DNA of 64,000 nucleotides. It comes from Methylocystis silviterrae (GTDB taxonomy: Bacteria > Pseudomonadota > Alphaproteobacteria > Rhizobiales > Beijerinckiaceae). Shown here one piece after another: positions 7,847-15,110 of this stretch (position 1 is its first letter; each line of letters starts with the position of its first letter). A model generated the notes under the pieces. The model saw only the letters and a list, made by a program, of their open reading frames with translations. It ran no database searches and had not been told where the DNA came from. The stretch spans positions 186,001 through 250,000 of the forward strand of contig NZ_JABVWW010000002.1 of assembly GCF_013350005.1 (NCBI RefSeq), in the 5' to 3' direction. The position numbers and the translations under genes were made by a program.

Positions 7847-8265
7847 TGAGTCTATCCCTTCGAAGTTCGGACTGCGGGCGCGGCAGGGTGTATTGTTATC
7901 GCCCCTGGGGACGACTCGGCGCCAAGCGTCTCTCTGCCAGTTCAGTGGCCACGGAGTATTAGCACGGCGGAGACGATCGGCTGACAATATTTCGAGATGA
8001 CGCCGCGAAGCTCGCAGAAATCGCCTTCAATATTTGGGGATCCGATCATCGGAATACAAGGCGGGCGCGGGTCCGCACCTACGACCAGGTCAACATGGAG
8101 AACTGCAGCTCCGTTCACAGCCCGCAAATGAGTAAAAAAATATCGGAAGCGAACAACACTCAGGCGGAGACCATAGTCTCAGACCTCAACGAGAACTCGA
8201 ACGCCGAAAAATAGAGACAAGGACTTAAGACGGCAGTGCTGGGTGAGCGCGTTGCATCCGCTCCT
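7847..8265 (+). other. Intergenic stretch, mostly without supported genes
   Basis: About 420 bp between the FYDLN gene and the di-heme peroxidase stop. It must hold the FYDLN promoter on the minus strand. The only candidate gene is the short frame at 8095. Confidence 0.4.
8095..8214 (+). CDS. Possible 39-residue hydrophilic peptide
   Basis: A short frame rich in Asn, Ser and Glu, with a weak AGG before the ATG and an alternative internal Met at residue 12. It converges on the peroxidase gene. Its composition is unlike that of the random frames in this GC-rich DNA, which argues mildly for a real gene. No family recognised. Confidence 0.25.
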   Translation: MENCSSVHSPQMSKKISEANNTQAETIVSDLNENSNAEK

Positions 8266-9306
8266 TCACGGCTGCGGGCGAGGCGTCGTCGCGACGCTCG
8301 GCGGCAGAACGGGGAGAGTGAACTGTGGTGGCCGGCCGGTCAGCGTTTTGAGGAAGTCTGTGACCTTGTCGATGTCGTTCTCGCTCAGTTTTTCGCCGAG
8401 TTGAGATTCGCCCATCACCGCCACGGCCTGTTTCAAATCCCAGGCATGCCCGCTATGAAAATAGGGGGCGGTCAGTTCGATATTGCGCAGGGTTGGAACC
8501 TTGAAAACATAATCGTCGCTGACGCTCTTGGTGACGACGAACCGGCCCCGGTCATCCGGCGGCAAGAACTCCCAACCAGGTTTCTCGACTACGCCAAAAG
8601 GCGCATACATGCCTCCCCCGACGTTGATGCCGTTGTGGCAGGTGGAGCAGCCCTTCTCGACGAATATCTTCAATCCCTGCTCTTGGTTGGCGGTCAGTGC
8701 GTTGTCGTCGCCCTTGAGCCAGCGATCGAAAGGTGCGCCGGGCGTGATCAAAGTCGCCACGAAGACGGCGATCGCCCTTCCAATGTTGTCGTACACGATC
8801 GGATCTGACTCGCGAGGAAACGCCTTCTTGAATGCTTCGACGTAGCCCGGAATGCCTTTAAGCTGTTCGATGGCGTGCTGCTTGGTCCTTCCCATCTCGA
8901 CCGGATTCACGATCGGTCCGCCTGCTTGCTCCTTGAGGTCAGCGGCGCGGCCATCCCAGAATTGCGCCGTGTTGAACACGGCGTTCAGCACTGTCGGCGC
9001 ATTGCGACCGCCTCGCTGCCAGTTGTGGCCTATGGACGTCGAGCGACCGTCGGCTCCGCCCATTCCGATCATATGGCAGGTGCCACAACTGATGTTGTGG
9101 CTTTCGGAGAGTCGCGGATCGAAATACAGCATCTTCCCGAGTGCGAGCTTTTCCGGCGTCGCCGGATTGTCCGGCAGCGCGCGCGGCGTTTCCGGTATCG
9201 GCTCGAACATACCCTTCACCTGATCGCGGAGAGGATCGGCGGCGCGCGCAGTCCCGGCCACGAGTAATGCGAGAAGCAATGCTGTTATCGGCGGACGCAA
9301 GATCAT
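8266..9306 (-). CDS. Di-heme cytochrome c peroxidase / MauG family protein
   Basis: The 346-residue protein has a signal peptide (about 22 residues, ending TARAAD) and two heme c sites, CGTCH near residue 72 and CSTCH near 217, in the two-domain layout of bacterial CcpA/MauG proteins. Segments such as LGKMLYFDPRLS and VPTLRNIELTAPYFHSG are typical. Family members reduce H2O2 or oxidatively modify partner proteins in the periplasm; sequence does not decide which. No MbnP-like partner is adjacent. The start at 9306 is chosen for the signal peptide; no strong ribosome site is visible. Confidence 0.88.
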   Translation of the reverse strand: MILRPPITALLLALLVAGTARAADPLRDQVKGMFEPIPETPRALPDNPATPEKLALGKMLYFDPRLSESHNISCGTCHMIGMGGADGRSTSIGHNWQRGGRNAPTVLNAVFNTAQFWDGRAADLKEQAGGPIVNPVEMGRTKQHAIEQLKGIPGYVEAFKKAFPRESDPIVYDNIGRAIAVFVATLITPGAPFDRWLKGDDNALTANQEQGLKIFVEKGCSTCHNGINVGGGMYAPFGVVEKPGWEFLPPDDRGRFVVTKSVSDDYVFKVPTLRNIELTAPYFHSGHAWDLKQAVAVMGESQLGEKLSENDIDKVTDFLKTLTGRPPQFTLPVLPPSVATTPRPQP

Positions 9307-9426
9307 TGGGCGGCGTCTTTCTGTCCGCGAGTCTCTTATGCACGACGACGCCAATCGCATGCAGTGGGCAAGACGACGGTGCGAGTTTGCGATCCTCGCA
9401 CCGTCAGGCGGCGCTCGCGCGACCTG

Positions 9427-10104
9427 TTAAGGCGCGCGCATAAAGTTCAGCAGGGTGGCGCTCAAGCTACCGCCCGTGAACACGATCGTCGCGCCAAGCG
9501 CGAGCAACGCGACAAGGTTGAGGGTCAGATCATTCGCCGCGCCCGCTATCGCGAGAATCCCGAGCACGATCACGGCCAAACCCGAGAGCGCCTGAATGCC
9601 TGCTGAGCCAAAGGCCATCTCGCTCGCGAGAATTTCACTGCCGCCAGCGCCAGCTTGACCTCTGCTCCTCAGCGACTCTTGGCTGAGCACATGCAGTTGC
9701 CACACGGCATTGCTACTCAGAATTAGGGCAGACCCGAACGCGATCGCGGCGATCGGCGTTAGCGTTGCAGGCTCAATGCCGAGCAGCGAAAGCACGCCAA
9801 GAACGATGCCGGCCGCGCCGGCGAGGAAGACGACGGACAGGCTGCTGCCGCCAAATCCCTCGATGTTCGTGGCTCTTGAGCCTGCTGGAAAGATAATCTG
9901 GGCGTATTCCGACAGCATGGTTCCGCCTTGAATCAACAAGGCGGCGCCGAAGACGATCGTCGCGACCGAAGCCATCATCGGCGCATTCACGCCCGATAAT
10001 CCAACAATGGCGATAACAACGGTGGCTAGACCGCCGATTGCGTCGATCAATCCCCCATACGCCGCTGTTTCACGAAATGTCGATTCTCGAGATGTAATGG
10101 ACAT
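9427..10104 (-). CDS. Multi-pass membrane protein, paralogue A
   Basis: The 225-residue protein has about six hydrophobic segments rich in Gly, Ala, Ile and Val. It shares its whole plan with the next gene: MSIT..ESTF start, GLID..GG.ATV, TIVFG..LLIQG, SEYA, GVLSLL, LTPIA...FGSAL, DLT.NLVALL.LG and a LL.FMR end. GGAG lies 8 nt before the ATG. I recognise no named family. The internal pseudo-repeat (GxATV..FG..LLIQG vs GLAVIVLGIL) suggests a duplicated three-helix unit. Function unknown. Confidence 0.7.
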   Translation of the reverse strand: MSITSRESTFRETAAYGGLIDAIGGLATVVIAIVGLSGVNAPMMASVATIVFGAALLIQGGTMLSEYAQIIFPAGSRATNIEGFGGSSLSVVFLAGAAGIVLGVLSLLGIEPATLTPIAAIAFGSALILSSNAVWQLHVLSQESLRSRGQAGAGGSEILASEMAFGSAGIQALSGLAVIVLGILAIAGAANDLTLNLVALLALGATIVFTGGSLSATLLNFMRAP

Positions 10105-10278
10105 GACAGTGTCTCCAGACTTGCGATATCTCCACACGAGCAAGAGCGCGTGATTCCACATAGCGCGGGATTCACCCAGTCAAGATCTACAGCCGTTATG
10201 CCGCTCAAGCTTAGATGCGGCTCCTCTTGAGACTGCAAGCCAAGTCGCAGCCCGTGCAAGGACGATTCAATTTGCGCG

Positions 10279-10965
10279 TCACACGCGCAGAGTCGGCGGC
10301 CGTCGCGAAGTGGAGCGCATAAAACTGAGGAGGATGGCGTTTAGGCTGCCTCCCTTCAGCACGAGCGCGGAGCCGAGAATGAGCAGCGCTACGAGGTTGA
10401 ACGTAAGGTCATTCCTAGTCCCGGACGCGGCAAGAATGCCGAGCACGACTGCGGCGAAGCCGCCAAAGATCTGAATGCCGGCGGAATCAAAAGCCATTTG
10501 GTTTGCAAGAATGTCTCTCGAAGACTCCTCGCCCTTGGAGGCGCGTCTGACGACATTAAGATGCCACACAGAGACGCTGCTCAAGACCAGCGCGCTTCCG
10601 AACAGGATTGACGCGATTGGCGTCAGCACTGCCGAGTCGAAGTCCAGCAGCGAAAGCACGCCTAGAGCGATGCCGCCGGCTCCCAGCAGAACAACCGCCG
10701 AACGGCTGCTGGCGCTGAAACCGTTGATCGAAGACGTGCCGCCGCGCAGAACAGAAAATCTGGCATACTCAGACATCATGCCGTTGCCCTGGATCAACAG
10801 CGTGATGCCGAACACAATTGTCGCGATCACGGCCAAAATCGGCGCCTCGAGGCCGATGAGTCCGAAAATTGCGAGGATGACGGTTGCAACGCCGCCAACA
10901 TCATCGATCAAGCCGCCCTGCCTGGCGCGCTCGGGAAAAGTCGATTCGCCGACCGTTATCGACAT
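10279..10965 (-). CDS. Multi-pass membrane protein, paralogue B
   Basis: The 228-residue tandem paralogue of the downstream gene is roughly half identical by eye, with the same about six helices and the same short polar linkers. GGGAGACGAAC precedes the ATG. It ends with a basic tail (RSTSRRPPTLRV). The 174 bp gap to its paralogue leaves room for a second promoter. No named family recognised. The pair arose by local duplication and has since diverged. Confidence 0.7.
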   Translation of the reverse strand: MSITVGESTFPERARQGGLIDDVGGVATVILAIFGLIGLEAPILAVIATIVFGITLLIQGNGMMSEYARFSVLRGGTSSINGFSASSRSAVVLLGAGGIALGVLSLLDFDSAVLTPIASILFGSALVLSSVSVWHLNVVRRASKGEESSRDILANQMAFDSAGIQIFGGFAAVVLGILAASGTRNDLTFNLVALLILGSALVLKGGSLNAILLSFMRSTSRRPPTLRV

Positions 10966-11409
10966 GTTCGTCTCCCAAGTTCAATGCCCCCAAAGATAAG
11001 ATTTAATTAGCGGCCATTTGGCGTCGGCAAGATCGCTCAGCGAACGCCCAAAACTTTGCGCTCGGCGCTGGCCGCGCGCTCCACCCGGCCGACACTGGAG
11101 TTTGGAAGCGCAAAAAATAAAGGTCGCGAGGGGGATTTCGCATTGCGGTGCGCAGACCGCGAGGCTTCCGCGATGGGGCTGAGCGAATGTTTTGGGATGC
11201 GCGCCGTCGCGATCGAGCTTGACGCTCGATCGCGCGGATCTCCCCCCCGATACGGGCGATCGCTTCACGCCCCACTGCAAAGCAATGACGCGGCGACACG
11301 CCACGTCCGCCCCAGGTCAAGAGGCGAGCGCGCCGGCGTGCGCGGCAATTTCGTCGAAGACTCAGCCACTCGCGCCGACCCCAAGTCGCGCCGTCCTATG
11401 AGGCGAGGG
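10966..11409. other. Gene-free stretch
   Basis: About 440 bp between paralogue B and the bufferin-like gene. A small AT-rich patch (about 10990-11015) just upstream of paralogue B may hold its promoter. Long open frames on both strands look like GC-rich shadows. Nothing else seen. Confidence 0.4.
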
Positions 11410-11670
11410 TCAGTCGAGAGCCTTACCGCCTGCCTCTTCGCAGGCCGCGGCCGTCTCCTTAAAGACCCAGCCCTGGCCCTTGCAAGAGTTCATGCCCTTG
11501 CACGCGTTTTTGGGCGAGTGACAGTCGGCCTTGCCCTTACAGCTATTGACGCCAAGGCAATGCACCTTGCTCGTGGTCGAGGCCGCCTTTGCGGGCGGCG
11601 CAGCGCCAGCGAGAACGATTGAAACAGCGGCAACGGCCAGCGTCGCACCCTTGCACACATCATTTTTCAT
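11410..11670 (-). CDS. BufA2-like periplasmic bufferin-type metallophore precursor
   Basis: The 86-residue Cys-rich protein has a signal peptide (about 30 residues, ending PAKAA) and a mature part with six cysteines in the pattern HC..NSCKGKADC....ACKG.NSCKGQG and a last Cys near the C-terminus. This pattern matches what I know as BufA2, a ribosomal peptide precursor that binds copper after modification by an MNIO (DUF692) enzyme. No MNIO or BufC gene is adjacent, so this copy is an orphan here. GAGGGGG precedes the ATG. Family call good, modification inferred. Confidence 0.75.
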   Translation of the reverse strand: MKNDVCKGATLAVAAVSIVLAGAAPPAKAASTTSKVHCLGVNSCKGKADCHSPKNACKGMNSCKGQGWVFKETAAACEEAGGKALD

Positions 11671-12018
11671 TTTTCCCCCTCTTCGTTTTCGGACTCTTCC
11701 TCGAAGGCAATCGGCATGCTTCGCCCTCTCGAGGAAAGCAAGTATGACCTGAAGATAATGGCGACCAAAGGAGAACTTCGCGGAAGTCGGAGACATGCGT
11801 CATCGTCTGCGACGCATCCCGCCCTTTCATTCGACAAAACCCGTGTTCGGAGGCGAATTGCTTGATATTTTGAGTATGATGCTGTATTGGATTATTCATA
11901 CTAGGCCGGCGTGATCATTAAAGTCGCCTCAGCGCTCGCAGGCGGCGGCGCTGCAAGGCGTCGCAAACTTCAGCCAAGCACGAGAGCGAGATAAGGGCGC
12001 AATTCGCGGGAAGGCGAA
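11671..12018. other. Divergent regulatory region, bufferin and small membrane gene
   Basis: About 350 bp between the bufferin-like gene (minus) and the 34-residue membrane peptide (plus). The part around 11860-11905 is AT-rich and carries an inverted repeat. No supported gene inside. Confidence 0.5.
11873..11902. promoter_or_regulatory. Operator-like inverted repeat
   Basis: AGTATGA (11873-11879) and TCATACT (11896-11902) are perfect 7 bp arms with a 16 bp spacer in the most AT-rich part of the divergent region. It could bind a dimeric regulator; no regulator gene is nearby. Confidence 0.35.
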
Positions 12019-12123
12019 ATGTGGAGCGGACAAACATGGCTCCTGGCCGTTGCGACATGGGCAATCGTCGCGATTGGGGGCATGGTTTATTTGCTCGTCG
12101 AGCGGCGGCGCGAGAAGAAGTGA
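12019..12123 (+). CDS. 34-residue single-span membrane peptide
   Basis: The peptide starts MWSGQTWLL, has one hydrophobic segment (about residues 7-27) and ends with a strongly basic tail (VERRREKK), giving a clear inside-C orientation. GGAAGG lies 4 nt before the ATG. In size and layout it resembles small helper proteins such as CcmD or oxidase-associated peptides, but I see no specific match. It precedes the PepSY membrane protein by about 190 bp on the same strand. Confidence 0.5.
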   Translation: MWSGQTWLLAVATWAIVAIGGMVYLLVERRREKK

Positions 12124-12158
12124 TGTCATCGCAAAGGATGCGTCGCGCTGACCGCATT

Positions 12159-12186
12159 CAGCGCCAAGAGGCCAGCGCCAAGAGGC
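12159..12186 (+). repeat. 14 bp tandem repeat, two copies
   Basis: CAGCGCCAAGAGGC occurs twice head to tail in the spacer between the 34-residue peptide and the PepSY gene. Probably incidental slippage. Confidence 0.6.
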
Positions 12187-12314
12187 CGAAGCTTCGGTCG
12201 CCTGCAAAAGCCGACCGCATCATTCGCTTGCCGCATTTGATGGCGCGTGACGTCCGACATGGCGTCGCCTGAGCGACGCAGCTTCAGTTGACAAGGTCGC
12301 CCCGATCAGATGCG

Positions 12315-13568
12315 ATGGAGGCGCGAAAGCGTTGGCGGACCGTAGTTAACACAATGATTGAGAGAACGATCGAAGCCCGCCCCAACAGAGGGGCGGCGTC
12401 GCCGTCGCGTATCGGGCGTCGGCGCGAAGTGGCGCGCAAGGTCTTTCTGCAGCTTCATCGAACCATCGGCCTCTTCGTCGGGGCCGTGTTCGTTTTGGTC
12501 GGGCTCAGCGGCGCGGTTCTGGCGTTTCGCGAGGATATCGACGAACTGCTGAACGCTTCAATCATGCGCGTCGATACGCCCGCGCAGGCTTCTTACCGCT
12601 CGCCGGACGACATTCTCGGCGCCGCTTTCGCGGCGATGCCGGCCGACGGCAAGGCGGAAAGACTGACGATGCCGCGCCGTCCGGGCTCGGCTGCGGCGAT
12701 AACCTATATGGTTGAGACGGACGATCTTGAGACCGACGTATATCAGTTGTTCGTCGATCCCTACACGGCCAAGGTCAAAGGGCAGCGCCTTTATCAGCAT
12801 CGCGGCAGCATATTTTCGCAGCCTTTCATCCCGTTCCTCATGACTTTCCATTGGACGTTGCTGCTTGGATTCAACAACGCCTATGTCCTCGGCTCGCTCG
12901 CCATACTTGTTTTCTTTTCCATCCTCGTCGGACTTTATCTGTGGTTCCCGCTCAATGGCGCTTGGCGACTGGGCTTGAAAATCAAATGGAAGGCCAGCGC
13001 CGAAAGACTTGCCTATGACGTGCACCGAAGTGTCGGCATTTACTGCGCCGCCATTTTGTTGGTCATGTTATTCACTGGCGTCGCCATGATCTTTAAGCCG
13101 GCGACGCGGTCGGTGACGACCTTGTTTTCTCCGGTGCGTCCTAAAATTGATTTTGGAAAATCCAAGCCGCTTCCAGGCCAATCGCCGATTGGCGTCGGCG
13201 CGGCGGTTGCGGCCGCCGATAAAATCTTTCCTGATGGACGACTCCACTGGATTCTTCTGCCAAGCGCGCCAAGCGGCGTCTATGTCGTCGGCAAGCAATC
13301 GGACGATGAACCCAACCAAACCAAAACAAGCCGAAATGTCGGCGTCGACCAGTACAGCGGCGAGGTTCTCCAGGTGCAGGATCGCAATGGCTTCACCGGC
13401 GGCGAGAAATTTCTGGAATGGCTATTCCCGCTGCATTCGGGCGAAGCTTTCGGCGCTGTCGGACGTTCGATCGTTCTATTTATCGGGCTGACGCCGCTTG
13501 CGCTTTACGTCACGGGCTTTTTGCGGTGGCGACAAAGGCGCCGTGCGCGAAGGCGTGCGAGGTATTGA
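12315..13568 (+). CDS. PepSY-associated transmembrane protein
   Basis: The roughly 417-residue protein has four membrane helices: one near the N-terminus, two in the middle and one at the C-terminus, with two periplasmic PepSY-like segments between them. Conserved His residues lie at or near the helix ends (LQLHRTIG, TFHWTLL, YDVHRSVG, FPLHSGE), as in PepSY_TM proteins linked to heme or ferric-siderophore reduction. It likely passes electrons across the membrane; the substrate is unknown. The start is uncertain: 12288 (TTG), 12315 and 12354 are in frame and none has a good ribosome site. Confidence 0.82.
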   Translation: MEARKRWRTVVNTMIERTIEARPNRGAASPSRIGRRREVARKVFLQLHRTIGLFVGAVFVLVGLSGAVLAFREDIDELLNASIMRVDTPAQASYRSPDDILGAAFAAMPADGKAERLTMPRRPGSAAAITYMVETDDLETDVYQLFVDPYTAKVKGQRLYQHRGSIFSQPFIPFLMTFHWTLLLGFNNAYVLGSLAILVFFSILVGLYLWFPLNGAWRLGLKIKWKASAERLAYDVHRSVGIYCAAILLVMLFTGVAMIFKPATRSVTTLFSPVRPKIDFGKSKPLPGQSPIGVGAAVAAADKIFPDGRLHWILLPSAPSGVYVVGKQSDDEPNQTKTSRNVGVDQYSGEVLQVQDRNGFTGGEKFLEWLFPLHSGEAFGAVGRSIVLFIGLTPLALYVTGFLRWRQRRRARRRARY

Positions 13569-13601
13569 AAAATCGCGCCGGTTCGCTTTGCAAAGCTCTG
13601 A

Positions 13602-14168
13602 TCATTTTCCGACGAAAATCGGCATCTCGATGGTGTCCTCGGCGTTCTTCGCCTCGCCAAAGGCGAGCTTGAGCAGGTATTTCCCCTTGTGAGCGACGTT
13701 CGCGTCCAAAGTCACAAAGCCGCTTGAGCGGGGCCGAGACGGCAGAGCATTGATCTGTTTGAGACTGCCATCCGTATCGACTTGATAGAAGGAAAGCGCG
13801 ACGGATTCGTTTCTCGCGTCTTTTTCCATGAGGGTGACGGAAAAAATCAACTTTCCCGTTCCCGGCACACGATCGCAATATTCGGCATATTTGCTCAAAT
13901 CGTCCGCCGGCCCTCCGGCGCTCTCTTCGGAGTCCGGCAGGAAATATGTCGTGAGGTGCACGGAGTAGAAATCGCTGACCCCAAGACATTCCGAAATCGT
14001 GCGATCGCCCGCCTTCACGGCTGGTCTTAGCGTATGCGCCTTCCAAAAGTCGTCCACATATTGATTGAGGGCCGGACCCCATAGACGATAGGAAAACGCC
14101 GCGCCGTTGACGCCAATCAGCAGCACGATGCCTGCGAAAACCAGTGCGTTCAGACGGCCAGGACTCAT
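13602..14168 (-). CDS. Membrane-anchored hypothetical protein
   Basis: The 188-residue protein has one N-terminal membrane segment (about residues 8-27) followed by an extracytoplasmic domain with two cysteines (SECLG, EYCDR). The C-terminal part (VTLDANVAHKGKYLLKLAFGE) reads as a beta-sandwich. I recognise no family. It lies between the PepSY and CopC genes and is oriented with CopC, 117 bp downstream of it. Start 14168 is chosen for the signal anchor, with GGAAGGA upstream. A partner in metal handling is plausible only by position. Confidence 0.65.
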   Translation of the reverse strand: MSPGRLNALVFAGIVLLIGVNGAAFSYRLWGPALNQYVDDFWKAHTLRPAVKAGDRTISECLGVSDFYSVHLTTYFLPDSEESAGGPADDLSKYAEYCDRVPGTGKLIFSVTLMEKDARNESVALSFYQVDTDGSLKQINALPSRPRSSGFVTLDANVAHKGKYLLKLAFGEAKNAEDTIEMPIFVGK

Positions 14169-14285
14169 CGCTTTCTGTTTCCTTCCCTTACGCCGAAGAG
14201 CGGTTTTCGCATGAAAACTCTGATCATAACCGCCAATTGCGCGCCCTCGCGCCTTCGACACGCGCTCCGCTCTTGCCGGCGCGCT

Positions 14286-14858
14286 TCAAGGACGCACCTC
14301 GAACTCCCAGGCGCCGCTGACGAGATGGCCGTCAGCCGAAAGCGCCCGATAGCGAGCGGTGTATTTGCCGGGATTCAACCGGTTCACGCTCACCGACACA
14401 TGGCTTGGATCGGCGCTATCAATCGCAGCGTCGCGCTTGTCGACCCTTTCGCCCGATGCGCTCACAACCGCCAATGCGGCAAAGGCGTCGCGAATGCCGG
14501 CGTCGTACCACACTTCCACTTTTCCGATGTCTTCGGCGCCGACGCCGCCTTGCGCGGGGGAGGTGCGGACAACGATCGCATGCGCCAGAATGATCGCCGG
14601 GCGCTGCGCCTCTCTCGCCGGACGCGAGGGGCCGGTGAGTTCCATCGCCGGAGCAGGGCTCAATTGTTGATCTCGACGTGGGGAGTCAGAGACAGCTCCA
14701 TACGCCGTGGCGGGGTCAGGCGTCGCGCCGACTGACAGGATCGCCCCAGCAAGCGATAGCAGGCGCGCATGCCGGTCGACCGACATCCAGGAAGGGCTTT
14801 TTCGACGGGAGACTCTTGCCGGTCCGCTCTTCGTCATGGGGGGCGAAGTCCGATTCAA
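14286..14858 (-). CDS. copC: CopC-domain periplasmic protein
   Basis: The C-terminal ~100 residues form a CopC/YobA-like beta-sandwich: HAIVVRTSPAQG at the domain start, KVEVWYD, LNPGKYTARYRALSADGH and SGAWEFEV at the end. CopC proteins bind Cu(II) or Cu(I) in the periplasm. Here the copper-ligand-type His is not at the mature N-terminus but follows a Pro/Ser-rich linker of about 50 residues, which is atypical. The TTG at 14858 has AGGA upstream; ATG 14837 or 14786 are alternatives. No CopD is adjacent; the HupE-like protein is divergent from it. Confidence 0.75.
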   Translation of the reverse strand: MNRTSPPMTKSGPARVSRRKSPSWMSVDRHARLLSLAGAILSVGATPDPATAYGAVSDSPRRDQQLSPAPAMELTGPSRPAREAQRPAIILAHAIVVRTSPAQGGVGAEDIGKVEVWYDAGIRDAFAALAVVSASGERVDKRDAAIDSADPSHVSVSVNRLNPGKYTARYRALSADGHLVSGAWEFEVRP

Positions 14859-15047
14859 TAATCATTTCCTAGCTCGCTCGCGCGCAAAGAATGCGTCGGG
14901 CTGCGAGACGCCGATTGCTCATCTTGTCACAGACTTGACCAGCGACGCCATTCCGCCGCGGCGCCAAAAAAACCGTATCGCATTACGTTCAGCGCGCCTC
15001 GCGTAAGGCTGCGCGCTGATGGACTTGAGCTTGCCCTTCTCCCTCGA

Positions 15048-15073
15048 TATGCATCTTTTTAGCAAAGTGCATA
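15048..15073. promoter_or_regulatory. Inverted repeat upstream of the HupE/UreJ_2-like gene
   Basis: TATGCA (15048-15053) and TGCATA (15068-15073) are perfect arms with a 14 bp AT-rich spacer, 38 bp before the start codon. Position and symmetry fit an operator; the regulator is unknown. Confidence 0.35.
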
Positions 15074-15110
15074 CGCCGCAGGCGCGCGGCGCGTCAAGGG
15101 AGTCCGCCCG

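Noticed and set aside
11056-11622. 188-codon plus-strand frame opposite the bufferin-like gene
   Set aside because: No domain or ribosome site; the Cys-rich gene on the other strand explains the region.
12021-12272. 83-codon frame overlapping the 34-residue membrane peptide
   Set aside because: Composition is random-looking; the membrane peptide in the other frame has a better ribosome site.
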